Of a stretch of 64,000 nucleotides of DNA, positions 59,108 through 63,005 are shown one piece after another (the stretch's first letter is position 1; each line of letters starts with the position of its first letter). This DNA is from Reticulitermes speratus (taxonomy: Eukaryota; Arthropoda; Insecta; Blattodea; Rhinotermitidae): assembly GCA_021186555.1 (NCBI GenBank), contig JAJKFL010000012.1:21525711-21589710 (forward strand). The letters run 5' to 3'. Below the pieces are notes generated by a model that worked only from the letters and a program-made list of their open reading frames with translations, ran no database searches and had not been told where the DNA came from. Position numbers and translations under genes: made by a program.

Positions 59108-61914
59108 GCCGATCCCAGTGGCCGCGCGGTCTAAGACGTGGGTCTAGGGCCTGGCCCCTCGTCCAGAGGAGTCCTACCAAGTGTGGTGTGTCTAAAAAGT
59201 GTGTGATCGTGAAGCCTCGAAAATGAGGCGGCCTAGGCCCCCAAGGGGCTGTCGAGCCATTGGAAAAAAAGAAAAAAAAATATTATTATTATTACTGTTC
59301 CACCTCGACCAACTTGGTCACTTACCTAACCGCACTTACGCAGTCTATAAGTACACAAGGTCAAATTCCTTCCGTGTATTTTGATTTAACAAATGCCTTT
59401 GACAGAGTTCCTCACTCTCTGCTCCTTAACAAGCTTTCCAGTTTTGGCCTAATAATGTTAATTGGCTTTGCAGCTCTCTTACCGGCAGGCAGGTCTAAGT
59501 TCGACTTTCTGGAGTTTTTTCTTCCCATTCGTATACCACGAAGTCCGATGTCCCTCAAGGCTCAATTTTAGGGTCCTTAATATACAATATTTTATTATTG
59601 ATGTCCGTGATTCCATTTGTAACTATAGTTGTCTCTTGTTTACTCATGATTTTAAAATCTTTCGTAACGTTAGGAATGCTGAGGAATGTAAATGCTTACA
59701 GTCGGACATTGACTCTGTGCAAAAGTGGTGTCTGGATAATGGCATGAAACCGAATTCAGACAAAACTGCCTTTATATATTGTACTCATAAAACAAAGAAT
59801 ATCCGCTTCACTCACCAATTAGGTTGTATTCACATTGCTCGTTCGCAGTGTTACAGGTCTCGGGGTACTTCAGTCACTAAGATGCATTTCCACTTTTATG
59901 TAGACAATATTATTGCGCCTGCTTTAAAAATGTTAGGACTCATTCGTTACATTACGTCCTTCGTTTCTACCATTGAGGGTCTTGTACGTTGCCCTTATGT
60001 GGGCTAAACTAGAATTCTCCTCAGCAGCGTGGAATTCTATTACAGTGACTGATTTATTTAAAACTCAAAGAATTCAAAAAAATTGCAGTGTTGTGCTATA
60101 ACAGATTTCTTATTAACACTTGCACGAATAATTACAACGATATATTTATAGTCCGACAAATATAAAATTTAATCACATTAATTGTGCAATTTCACTATCC
60201 TACATGTTTCGATCCCTTAATTTGGTTTCATCTTCAGGGACTCATTATCTCAAATCACACACTATTTACACCAACTGGTACAATTGTACCAGTCCTACAT
60301 GTTTCAAACCCTTAATTTGGGTTCATCTTCAGGGACTTATTATCTCAAATCACATACTATTTACACCAACTGGTACAATTGGACAGTGAAATTACACAAT
60401 TAATGTGATTAAATTGTACATTTGTCGGACTATAAATATAGAGTTAAAATGTACAGAATAAATAATATTAAATTACAACGATATTTTAGCAGGGCTGATT
60501 TTGTCAACACTTCGGTCTATGTGGCTTCACCTCTATGCACTGTTCCTTATAAATATTTCTATTAATGAAATTTGTTGCTTCTCCATTCTCGATGCAATCA
60601 GTTTACATGTACCCACTGGATGCTCTACATCGCGCTTCAATCAGATTTGTTACTGCTGCTAATGCTGCCTGTAGGAATATCGAAAATTTCAATCATTTTA
60701 GTACTTCGCTAAAGTACATAATTAAATCTAATGACAGTTGATTTCTAATCCGCTCTATACCTATCACTTAACCTATGGTTCATACTATTATTCATAGTCA
60801 ATTTCTATTTTTCATTAATTACTTTTTTCTTTAAATGGTTTTCGAGGCACTATCCCACAATATTGCAAATCCTTCGGCTTTTATGTTTGTATTTTTTTCC
60901 AAATTGATTTTGTTGTAATATGCACTTAATACTTAGCATTATATTATTCATCTTTATCCACCTGCATTTGTCGCTTCATCTTCTTAACATTCTTAATGTT
61001 CTATTTTTAAATCTTACTTAGGTATACAGTATGCAGTTGACTTTTCTCTCCTAATATATATTTGTGTTCTTTCTATAATTGGCCCTCGGGATGTTGAGTC
61101 AGCAAGTGAATAAACTTGAATTGAATAATAATAATTATTTAAATAATAATAATTATTATTATGTGTGACTTTATGCTACTGTTACAGAATTTCGGCAATA
61201 AATGCAGTTTACGATCTCGTCTACACCAGGACGTATGCAAGAGCAGGACCCTATCTTATCGGTATCGCCTTGGGTTACCTTCTACACACCTTAAAAAATA
61301 AACATATCAGCATACCAATAGTAAGTTGCAGGCTTCAGTTAAAGCGTCATCCGTTATGCATTCCATAGAGAACTGTTTGAACAACCAAACGAAGGAGACT
61401 GTGACGGATTCGGCATGTAGCATGCTTTTCGGAACGATCAACAGCCATTATTATGGTTAGGAGACCTCTCAAACGTGGCTTATTTACGCAATTAAAGATC
61501 GAAGAGGATAATATTAAAAAGGGTGTCTGATAACTGTCAGAATACAATGGCAAATGGCGAATCGACACCCAAATCCCCGGCCATCCAACATAGGCATTAT
61601 GCTGACAAAGATATTCCGGCTCTCAAGCGAGCACCACACTGTAAGCAATATCAACTGGTCAGGTGGCTTTAAATTTTCGAATAATTTATGTGTGAATGTG
61701 TGACAACCGTGACCTTGTCGATAGGTCTGGGTGGCGCTGGGCTGGCTGGTGTCCCTGTGTTCGTGTGCTGCCATAGTGTTCGGTGCGGCCGTGTTCTACA
61801 ATGATAACCATGAATACAACGTCTTCGAGGCCAGCATTTACGCCGGGTTGCATCGCTCCACCTGGGCGCTCAGCGTGGCTTGGATAGCCTTTGCTTGCAT
61901 CACAGGTTACGGTG
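21738..61914 (+). CDS. NRF-6-like multipass acyltransferase gene (ten exons found, 3' end outside window)
   Basis: This spliced host gene of the nose-resistant-to-fluoxetine family has an extracellular Cys-containing NRF domain followed by an acyltransferase-3 membrane domain. Family members are ER or plasma-membrane proteins linked in worms and flies to lipid or drug transport in gut epithelium; the acyl donor and acceptor are not established. Exons: 21738-22011, about 34318-34580, 48382-48523, 48601-48692, 50915-51114, 52662-52822, 56725-56893, 57606-57799, 61188-61320, 61725-61914. Every junction from 48382 on keeps reading phase. At least one exon between 34580 and 48382 is unaccounted for (expected phase 0 in, phase 1 out, with the CxPxxC part of the NRF domain), and the last exons lie past 64000. 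Introns reach 12-14 kb and are full of mobile elements. Confidence 0.85.
22545..22800 (-). mobile_element. SINE family A copy
   Basis: Near full-length copy: TAAAGTTCACCCTAGAA, CCATGAAGGC, GTATAGCACTACTC, CCCGGCCGCTTTACCC, GGCCGGTCTGGACGG, and the reversed B box CCGGGATTCGATCCCC close to its right end. The RNA polymerase III box at the right end sets its direction as - strand. Confidence 0.75.
22801..25669. other. Intron sequence, nothing recognised
   Basis: AT-rich intron. There is a CA-type microsatellite near 24795-24830 and otherwise no coding or RNA signal. The string CCGAAACATGTTGC near 23960 echoes the hammerhead 3' half but has no 5' half. Confidence 0.4.
25670..25800 (+). repeat. 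Dispersed repeat, + copy
   Basis: The block TTTGCAAAAGGCAACTACTAG...GTCCGTCCATCC...CGCATGGA recurs in reverse complement at about 26670-26800, where the GTCTGTCCGTCC part is longer. A weaker fragment is at about 25545-25575. This is an unclassified mobile element. Confidence 0.5.
26670..26800 (-). repeat. Dispersed repeat, - copy
   Basis: Reverse-complement partner of 25670-25800, with an expanded GACA/GACG simple repeat (26713-26755). The two lie 1 kb apart in opposite orientation. Confidence 0.5.
27770..28030 (-). mobile_element. SINE family A copy
   Basis: Landmarks AGTATAGCTCCACGCACT, TGTTGGATGGAGATAAG, GCTCCGGCCAATTTG, GGGCCAGTCTGGACG and a worn reversed B box (GAGAATTGAAGCCAA). Confidence 0.65.
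29785..30215. repeat. TATG/GTAT microsatellite region
   Basis: Two long runs of imperfect (GTAT)n, 29790-29920 and 30000-30205, are separated by a partly duplicated unique block: GTGACCTGATAAGGACTTACAT at about 29951 resembles AGGGACCTGATAAGGACTTACAT at about 29772. The repeat thus includes one larger duplication of about 180 bp. The Tyr/Thr/His/Ile frames it creates are not genes. Confidence 0.85.
30972..31020 (-). ncRNA. Hammerhead-like motif, core intact
   Basis: The - strand reads GGGC, CTGATGA, a GCTAA/TTAGC stem II, GAAAC, ATGTA, GCG. All invariant core bases are present with a GUA cleavage triplet and an ACATGT palindrome for stem III. Stem I is weak, with two pairs before a mismatch. 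Confidence 0.6.
31060..31105 (+). ncRNA. Hammerhead-like motif, one core change
   Basis: Reads TAGGC, ATGATGA (C3 to A), GGCTA/TAGCC stem II, GAAAC, ACGTA, GCCTTA. Stem I can form four pairs and the triplet is GUA. It faces the motif at 30972-31020 in inverted arrangement, about 40 bp apart, as in a foldback. Confidence 0.55.
31453..31535 (+). repeat. Decayed hammerhead element remnant
   Basis: TGAAGAAGGAGCC...CCAAATGTCGGTAAC resembles a worn hammerhead. It is followed at 31504-31531 by a 28-bp block that is the reverse complement, with two mismatches, of 8564-8591 inside the hairpin insertion. Both copies therefore belong to one family. Confidence 0.5.
32395..32660 (+). mobile_element. SINE family A copy (+ orientation)
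   Basis: The copy starts with GGCTACGGACTGGTTCG then ATTCCCGGC, an RNA polymerase III B box, followed by an A/T-rich run, GTCTAGACCGAC, CCACCCAACCTCCTACCC and the GGCTGGGGC segment. A forward copy that fixes the family direction. Confidence 0.7.
32661..33489. other. Intron sequence, nothing recognised
   Basis: No coding or RNA feature was seen. GGGGGAAAGGGGGG near 32975 is simple sequence. Confidence 0.4.
33490..34040. repeat. Very diverged tandem array, about 40-50 bp period, about 12 units
   Basis: Variants of the same string recur: GTTCCGGTTCCA...A.CA.GGAATTTTATGAA. They occur near 33500, 33548, 33590, 33640, 33680, 33720, 33765, 33828, 33868, 33905, 33950 and 33998. Units are heavily mutated. 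The array ends about 300 bp before exon 2. Confidence 0.6.
34318..34580 (+). CDS. NRF-6-like gene, exon 2: middle of NRF domain
   Basis: The exon encodes [16 protein letters not shown], then a Cys (RCPSIEV) and a second one (FRGQQCW). These match the family pattern M.DAS.K.PSG.L.GN, C...V, G.YC. The donor at 34580/34581 (TCG|GTAAGT) is strong, phase 0. The start is uncertain. Aligned with the family, exon 1 (...W-I-F-N) should join directly at the Met codon (about 34341), but the bases there are CCCA|TG with no AG. An in-phase AG at 34316-34317 would add eight residues. The best-looking acceptor, TTTTTCAG at 34282-34289, is out of phase with exon 1 and would hit a stop. Confidence 0.7.
34690..34885 (-). 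pseudogene. LINE C-terminal fragment
   Basis: The - strand reads [12 protein letters not shown], and after a frameshift [17 protein letters not shown], ending [12 protein letters not shown] before a stop. This is the pattern FRLTTGHDCL...LHRIG....CPLC found after the RNase H region of many insect non-LTR retrotransposons. Only this end is recognisable. Confidence 0.65.
34886..36289. other. Unassigned, probably old LINE sequence
   Basis: A 224-codon + frame (34965-35639) and shorter - frames occur here. The region is directly upstream (- strand sense) of the LINE fragment and may be its worn RT/RNase H, but I could not match motifs. AGGAAGGGAACTGGCCCCTTCTCC near 35800 resembles a decayed hammerhead hairpin. 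A 14-16-base G run is at about 35946. Confidence 0.3.
36290..36995 (-). pseudogene. Unrecognised coding remnant
   Basis: The - strand gives two collinear protein-like stretches in one frame region: [17 protein letters not shown] with RGQ-type charged flanks (36989-36792), and after a stop [19 protein letters not shown]...MEMYL (about 36770-36610). Composition looks coding rather than random. I do not know the family. It may be ORF1 of a LINE. Confidence 0.3.
37030..38000. other. GC-rich, retrotransposon-like untranslated sequence
   Basis: The GC content is well above the neighbours. GGTGGGCCTAGGTGCTGC..., a TTCTT/CTCC-rich stretch at 37670-37740 and no conserved frame suggest the 5' untranslated part of a non-LTR element. 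This is weak inference. Confidence 0.3.
38001..38929. other. Intron sequence, nothing recognised
   Basis: A short AT dinucleotide run is at 38020-38045. No gene or RNA was recognised. Confidence 0.4.
38930..40040 (-). pseudogene. Tc1/mariner-superfamily-like transposase remnant
   Basis: The - strand reads [20 protein letters not shown] and, after it, [16 protein letters not shown] and [15 protein letters not shown]. These match a common insect DDE transposase pattern (DGAPAH..., V R.YL...FP.RWIGRG..., P RSPDLT...LWG). The DGAPPH block is damaged and frames shift upstream (to about 40040) and downstream (ETF-type tail to about 38960). No terminal repeats were found. Superfamily is likely; family uncertain. 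Confidence 0.65.
40465..40512 (-). ncRNA. Hammerhead-like motif, GAAA damaged
   Basis: The - strand reads AATCC, CTGATGA, an ATCCC/GGGAT stem II, then GGAAC where GAAAC is expected, ATGTT, GGATT. AATCC and GGATT form a perfect 5-bp stem I and the triplet is GUU. One A is missing from the GAAA box. Confidence 0.55.
40766..40812 (-). ncRNA. Hammerhead-like ribozyme, left arm
   Basis: The same motif as at 41306-41353, on the opposite strand: ACCCC, CTGAAGA, GGTGG-TTTAAA-CCACC, GAAA, TACGTATA, GGGGT. In this arm the motif is sense relative to the neighbouring Penelope-like reading frame. Confidence 0.7.
41306..41353 (+). ncRNA. Hammerhead-like ribozyme, right arm
   Basis: Core CTGAAGA is at 41312-41318. 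Stem II is GGTGG/CCACC with a TTTAAA loop, and GAAA is at 41336-41339. A palindromic TACGTA (41340-41345) can serve as a minimal stem III, or pair between two molecules. The NUH triplet is AUA (41345-41347). Stem I is ACCCC 41307-41311 with GGGGT 41348-41352, five perfect pairs. All invariant core positions (CUGANGA, GAAA, UH) are met. This is the type I minimal form known from Penelope-like elements. Confidence 0.7.
41410..43560 (-). pseudogene. Penelope-like element: RT and GIY-YIG endonuclease, decayed
   Basis: Read on the - strand from 43560 down: [19 protein letters not shown] (about 43420), RDPTG then [16 protein letters not shown] (about 43170), [13 protein letters not shown] (about 42850), [20 protein letters not shown] (42390 on), [20 protein letters not shown] (about 41940-41880), and KGPFMNSFQQ (about 41765). 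These are the DKG region, the RT blocks, and the GIY-YIG endonuclease with its conserved QT...R...H pattern, which together define Penelope-like elements. Stops and frameshifts are scattered and part of the RT is lost. It lies in the NRF-6-like gene intron, antisense to the gene. Confidence 0.85.
43613..43807 (+). pseudogene. Penelope-like N-terminal fragment, inverted
   Basis: A 64-codon frame includes [20 protein letters not shown] and [13 protein letters not shown]. This resembles, from memory of the family, the basic N-terminal region of insect Penelope-like proteins. It points in the opposite direction to the RT/endonuclease part and starts about 50 bp from where that part ends. A 5' inversion during insertion, as in twin priming, would give this. 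The family call for this piece is less sure than for the RT. Confidence 0.5.
43808..46579. other. Intron sequence with worn hammerhead-like pieces
   Basis: Poly-G (43871-43885) and poly-T (44898-44911) runs are present. Two related blocks at about 45285-45345 and 45455-45530 both read GTGTGGTTTGG/CGTGGTTTGG, AGATAGTAG/AGATAGGTA, CAATATTTCGGAGTAACGTG / CAACGTTTCGAAATAACGTG. On the - strand the second contains CTGAAGATGGAG and CGAAACGTTGG, a worn hammerhead. No gene exon was found here although one is expected between exons 2 and 3. Confidence 0.4.
46580..46850 (-). mobile_element. SINE family A copy
   Basis: GGTAAAGTTTTCCCTG, CCATGAAGGCATATAGG, TAGCTCCAATCATC, CCCCGGCCGATTTAGCC, ACGATCTGGACATC and reversed B box AGGATTCGAAAGCC. 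Near full length; a 10-base A run at about 46713. Confidence 0.7.
47112..47190 (-). mobile_element. SINE family A fragment
   Basis: Only the end with GGTAAAGTTCTCCCTAGAA and CACGAAGGCGCTAGATGAG remains. It lies 260 bp after the fuller copy at 46580. Confidence 0.6.
48010..48235. repeat. Retroelement-like fragment
   Basis: GTTCACAAAAGCCCGCGACTT... then CTCCCATCTGCGTCTAGTTTT, CCAAGTGGACTTT and CAAAACCCCGCATGC resembles a sequence I have met repeatedly in insect genomes as mobile-element debris. The class is unknown. It ends about 150 bp before exon 3. Confidence 0.35.
48382..48523 (+). CDS. NRF-6-like gene, exon 3: end of extracellular region
   Basis: Acceptor TTGGCTGCAG at 48381, donor AT|GTAAGT at 48523/48524. 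The exon reads [20 protein letters not shown], then a Thr/Asn-rich stretch with one NAT sequon, ending ADIGM with two bases carried over (phase 2). It corresponds to the spacer between the NRF domain and the first membrane span in this family. The incoming phase needs one base from the unseen previous exon. Confidence 0.75.
48601..48692 (+). CDS. NRF-6-like gene, exon 4: first membrane span
   Basis: Acceptor CCTGTTTCAG ending at 48600, donor GAGAG|GTAATA at 48692/48693. The exon encodes [19 protein letters not shown] followed by basic residues, matching the family's membrane span that ends in ...STxYDV. Phase 2 in and phase 1 out, both consistent with neighbours. The intron to exon 3 is only 77 bp. 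Confidence 0.82.
49421..49690 (+). mobile_element. SINE family A copy (+ orientation)
   Basis: Begins GAGATGATATAGTGTAGTCG, then GTGGTTCTATTCCCGGTAG (B box), ACATCCAGACCAAC, CCACCCAGCCTCCTATTC and a 3' part ending CTTCATGGCCTGCACAGGG. An AT dinucleotide run follows (49691-49718). Confidence 0.7.
50181..50230 (+). ncRNA. Hammerhead-like motif
   Basis: CTGAGGA, ACCT/AGGT stem II, CGAAAC, AAGTA, GTTC. Core boxes are intact (CUGANGA with G at the variable position; GAAA) and the triplet is GUA. Stem I next to the core is mismatched, so activity is doubtful. Confidence 0.45.
50690..50880. repeat. Palindromic element with perfect 18-bp centre
   Basis: TTCAGTGTCAAGCAGTCC (50731-50748) and its exact complement (50750-50767) flank one base. 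To the right, GGCAAAAGGT...ACCTTTTGCC forms a second hairpin between CTGAAGG and ACGGCGTAACACC, in the position a hammerhead stem II would take. GGCGTTACG on the left mirrors CGGCGTAAC on the right. Probably a worn member of the hammerhead-foldback family. It ends just before exon 5. Confidence 0.55.
50915..51114 (+). CDS. NRF-6-like gene, exon 5: start of acyltransferase-3 domain
   Basis: Acceptor TGTTTCCACAG at 50914, donor CTAT|GTGAGT at 51114/51115. It encodes a Phe-Ser-x-x-x-Asn motif (FSLNTN) and then [19 protein letters not shown], the hallmark opening of the acyltransferase-3 domain, with the conserved His at the end of the first helix of that domain. The phase-1 start joins exon 4 exactly; ends in phase 0. 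Read-through past 51114 runs into a SINE and is not coding. Confidence 0.9.
51137..51350 (+). mobile_element. SINE family B copy, 22 bp after exon 5
   Basis: CCGATCCCGGTGGCCGCACGG and GCGGGTTCGAAACCC are tRNA-like A/B-box regions. The first block recurs at 59109. It sits 22 bp downstream of the exon 5 donor. Confidence 0.6.
51351..52661. other. Intron sequence, nothing recognised
   Basis: The rest of intron 5. No coding or RNA feature was seen. Confidence 0.4.
52662..52822 (+). CDS. NRF-6-like gene, exon 6
   Basis: Acceptor TCTGCCTGCAG at 52661, donor CTCAG|GTAAGC at 52822/52823. It encodes [20 protein letters not shown] (family N..LSVDTFFLLSG.L..Y) and ends FYIHRYLR, a conserved loop motif. 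Phase 0 in, phase 2 out. The carried AG plus the next G restores the Arg codon. Confidence 0.9.
53524..54043. repeat. 33-bp minisatellite, about 16 units
   Basis: The unit AAAGTGCTCTAGAATGGG plus AACAGTGTATATGGG is repeated with few changes; some units lack five to six bases around GGGAAC. Period 33 keeps both strands open, giving Tyr/Met/Gly-rich and His/Ser-rich frames that are artefacts. Intronic. Confidence 0.95.
54255..54420 (+). mobile_element. SINE family C copy
   Basis: CCCGGGTTCGATCCCCGG is a strong B box in a tRNA-like context. The non-tRNA body (GTGAGATTTGTGGTGGAC...TTTTCCCCTGAGTAC) matches no other copy in this window. Confidence 0.5.
54649..54692 (+). ncRNA. Hammerhead-like motif, worn
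   Basis: CTGATGA is intact at 54654-54660. Stem II (TGGC...GCGGTA) is imperfect; GAAAT, ATGTT follow. Stem I is not convincing. Confidence 0.4.
54755..54835 (-). repeat. LINE/SINE 3'-end fragment
   Basis: CTTCTTCTTCTATTGGCGTTTCAGCC on this strand is, in reverse, a GGCTGAAACGCCAATAG end plus an AAG tail. This resembles the RTE-like 3' end at about 11880, which also has an AAG-rich tail. Confidence 0.4.
55385..55433 (-). ncRNA. Hammerhead-like ribozyme, complete
   Basis: The - strand reads GCCC, CTGAAGA, GGCCAG-TTAG-CTGGCC (six perfect pairs), GAAA, CATATGTA, GGGC. Stem I GCCC/GGGC has four pairs. Stem III is the CATATG palindrome and the triplet is GUA. All invariant core bases are present. 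With 60291-60337, the best candidate in the window. Confidence 0.72.
56096..56142 (+). ncRNA. Hammerhead-like motif, cleavage site mutated
   Basis: Mirror copy of 55385-55433. The core and stem I are kept, stem II has one mismatch (GACCAG), and the GUA triplet has become GGA, so the NUH rule is broken. Confidence 0.65.
56430..56620 (+). repeat. LINE 3' end with (ATT)n tail
   Basis: GCTGTTGAGTCAGCATATAAATAAA...GAATTGAAA followed by (TTA)n matches GATGTTGAGTCAGCAAGTGAATAAACTTGAATTGAA at about 61093, the 3' end of the LINE at 59285. It is a very 5'-truncated copy of that family, 100 bp before exon 7. Confidence 0.6.
56725..56893 (+). CDS. NRF-6-like gene, exon 7
   Basis: Acceptor GTTGTTTAG at 56724. 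It begins [20 protein letters not shown] (family R L TP.YA), then [24 protein letters not shown], and ends at Lys-Met so that exon 8 supplies the conserved Cys. The donor ATG|GTACTT at 56893/56894 is weak but gives phase 0 and the family-perfect junction. An alternative AAC|GTGACA 12 bases on would insert four residues. Confidence 0.88.
56894..57605. other. Intron 7, nothing recognised
   Basis: CTTATCCTAC near 57352 and GTAGGATAAG near 57471 form an inverted pair 120 bp apart. Otherwise empty. Confidence 0.4.
57606..57799 (+). CDS. NRF-6-like gene, exon 8
   Basis: Acceptor TTTGTTTCAG at 57605, donor AAGGA|GTGAGT at 57799/57800. It encodes [20 protein letters not shown], the family signature (C...TWYL..DMQ.F), followed by another membrane span ([18 protein letters not shown]). 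Phase 0 in, phase 2 out. Confidence 0.92.
58035..58328 (+). mobile_element. SINE family D, full tRNA-derived head
   Basis: CGGTGGCGCAGTTGGTTGAG (A box) and CGGGTTCGATTCCCG (B box) are spaced as in a tRNA. They are followed by a body (GGTCGCACTATGGCCCTGAG...GGCTGACAACCTTACC...CCTGTAATGGG) and a T run. The tRNA part lacks a proper acceptor stem, so it is a SINE rather than a tRNA gene. Confidence 0.7.
59065..59108. repeat. (TTA)n microsatellite
   Basis: About 13 TTA/ATT triplets directly before the SINE at 59109; a similar run is at 56577-56612. Confidence 0.9.
59109..59270 (+). mobile_element. SINE family B copy
   Basis: Starts CCGATCCCAGTGGCCGCGCGG like the copy at 51137, contains GAAGCCTCGAAAATGAGGCGG and ends in an A-rich tail (59263-59280). 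Confidence 0.55.
60195..60243 (-). ncRNA. Hammerhead-like ribozyme, unit 1
   Basis: The - strand reads GTCC, CTGAAGA, an imperfect stem II (GAAACC...GGGATC), GAAAC, ATGTA, GGAT. Stem I has four pairs including one G-U. The cleavage triplet GUA would cut between 60201 and 60200. Confidence 0.6.
60291..60337 (-). ncRNA. Hammerhead-like ribozyme, unit 2 (complete)
   Basis: The - strand reads AGTCC, CTGAAGA, GAACCC...GGGTTT stem II (six pairs, one G-U), GAAAC, ATGTA, GGACT. Stem I AGTCC/GGACT is a perfect 5 bp. All core bases fit; triplet GUA. The predicted cut between 60296 and 60295 lies exactly 95 nt from the predicted cut of unit 1. Confidence 0.72.
61188..61320 (+). CDS. NRF-6-like gene, exon 9
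   Basis: Acceptor TACTGTTACAG at 61187, donor CCAATA|GTAAGT at 61320/61321. It encodes [20 protein letters not shown] then GYLLHTLKN, matching the family YT RA.PYLIG...GY. The first base completes the Glu codon begun in exon 8; ends in phase 0. Confidence 0.92.
61725..61914 (+). CDS. NRF-6-like gene, exon 10 (last in window)
   Basis: Acceptor GTCGATAG at 61724, donor GGTG|GTAAGC at 61914/61915. It encodes [20 protein letters not shown] (membrane span), [15 protein letters not shown] and ends CITGYGG (family C..G.GG before the last helices). It ends in phase 1, so at least one more exon, with the final spans and stop, lies beyond base 64000. Confidence 0.92.
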
Positions 61915-62859
61915 GTAAGCTGTGACTGTTCCTATGCTGTCCTTGACTAATGCACTTGCTGCTTGTACACAAGTATGGCACCTGGTCAACACGTTTCCTT
62001 CGAAAGCAAAATTATGTTTTTCTAAATCACGAGACTCACAGCAGTGGCATGTTCACCTTAATACTGTCGTCAAAGTGAGGTAGGCTAGTTGCTTGGTTTT
62101 ATCCTTCGACTAGCTTGACTTCCAACATAGAAACCTAGACTTGAAAACTAAGGAGTCAAATGGACGTAGTAATGTGAACTTTACAGGGTTCCGACAATAG
62201 TGTGTTGCACTGGATAGTAAGCAGCTCTTTCTAACGGACTTGACATACTCGGCTCCCTCCCGTTTCATTACATCTGACGACGGAAACAGAAGTCTTTGAC
62301 ATGTATGGTAATTATAAGTAAACTAAACACAACTGAAAAGCTCAAAACTAATCAAACTTATGACAATGTAATTCCCATTCCTATAGGAACCATAACAACT
62401 TTGTTCCTATAAGAAGGGAATTCTCGTTTCCAGTCCTTAAGGACAAGGTATTGTGTTGCTTTTGACAAGCTTCCGAAACGTCCGCAGACCAGTTCAATAC
62501 ACTGCACAGACATCGAACAGGAACAAGAGGATTATTTTAATAAGAATTTCGGTTTACTCGGCGGTCGGTACTCGGATTTCAGTTTTTAGCTTGTGACGCC
62601 TTCAGGTTGGAGGAACACGTGACCTCGACCCTGAATGTGGCGGCAACATGTTCTCTGGACACATTCTCATTGACCCACAACCCGACATGTTTTCAGGAAC
62701 CAGAAGACCACTGGTCTTAAAATTAGCTAGATACCAGTATATGAGTAGACGTGTCCCCTAACCACGCACTTCGGGTACGTTTTAACAAAGAAAAAAGTTT
62801 CACGTACATCTTTGAGATCAACTCACAACACTCAGTCCAACAAAATGCACTATATTGTT
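61915..62859. other. Intron sequence, nothing recognised
   Basis: No further exon with the family's C-terminal motifs was found here. GGAACCATAACAACTTTGTTCC near 62389-62410 is a short imperfect hairpin. Confidence 0.4.
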
Positions 62860-63005
62860 CCCAGATATTGTATATTACAATATTACGTTGAACACTGCTA
62901 CATGTTTCGATCCATTATGGGATCATCATCAGGGAATCACATTAAAGCAACACTGCATAAGGGATCGGAACAAGTAAGAGTGTTCAACGTGATATTGTAA
63001 TTTAA
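62860..63005. mobile_element. Small inverted-repeat element with hammerhead
   Basis: Arms ATTACAATATTACGTTGAAC (62874 on) and GTTCAACGTGATATTGTAAT (ending 63000) are near-perfect complements about 80 bp apart. The left arm is followed at once by a hammerhead on the - strand. The total is only about 130 bp, one of the smallest members of the family here. Confidence 0.65.
62893..62938 (-). ncRNA. Hammerhead-like motif, core intact
   Basis: The - strand reads CTGATGA, GATCC-CATAAT-GGATC stem II (five perfect pairs), GAAAC, ATGTA, GCAG. Core and GUA triplet are canonical, but stem I has only one pair next to the core, so cis activity is doubtful. Confidence 0.6.

Larger units (their letters stand above)
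60144..60470. mobile_element. 327-bp tandem-hammerhead insertion with 14-bp target-site duplication
   Basis: AATTACAACGATAT occurs at 60130-60143 and again at 60471-60484, and the LINE sequence continues across if the segment is removed. The insert has terminal inverted arms (AGTCCGACAAAT... at about 60150 and ATTTGTCGGACT at about 60420, some 50 bp long). Inside are two direct copies, 95 bp apart, of a unit with a hammerhead on the - strand. A 14-bp duplication is typical of target-primed retro-insertion, not of DNA MITEs. No coding capacity, so non-autonomous. Confidence 0.82.
59285..61140 (+). mobile_element. Jockey-like LINE, decayed, split by a small insertion
   Basis: RT remnants in several frames: [20 protein letters not shown] (about 59375), SILGPL-equivalent (about 59570), a worn catalytic box where the family has FADD (about 59640), and [20 protein letters not shown] (about 59700-59755). 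Then [13 protein letters not shown]-like and the AWNSI-equivalent (about 60030) follow. The C-terminal part resumes after the insertion at 60485 and the 3' end (TTGAGTCAGCAAGTGAATAAA, AT-rich tail) is at about 61095-61140. Heavily frame-broken. It lies in intron 8 in gene sense. Confidence 0.8.

Noticed and set aside
51137-59270. tRNA genes at strong B-box matches (51137, 54255, 58035, 59109)
   Set aside because: B boxes are good, but acceptor stems do not close and each is followed by a SINE-type body or A/T tail.
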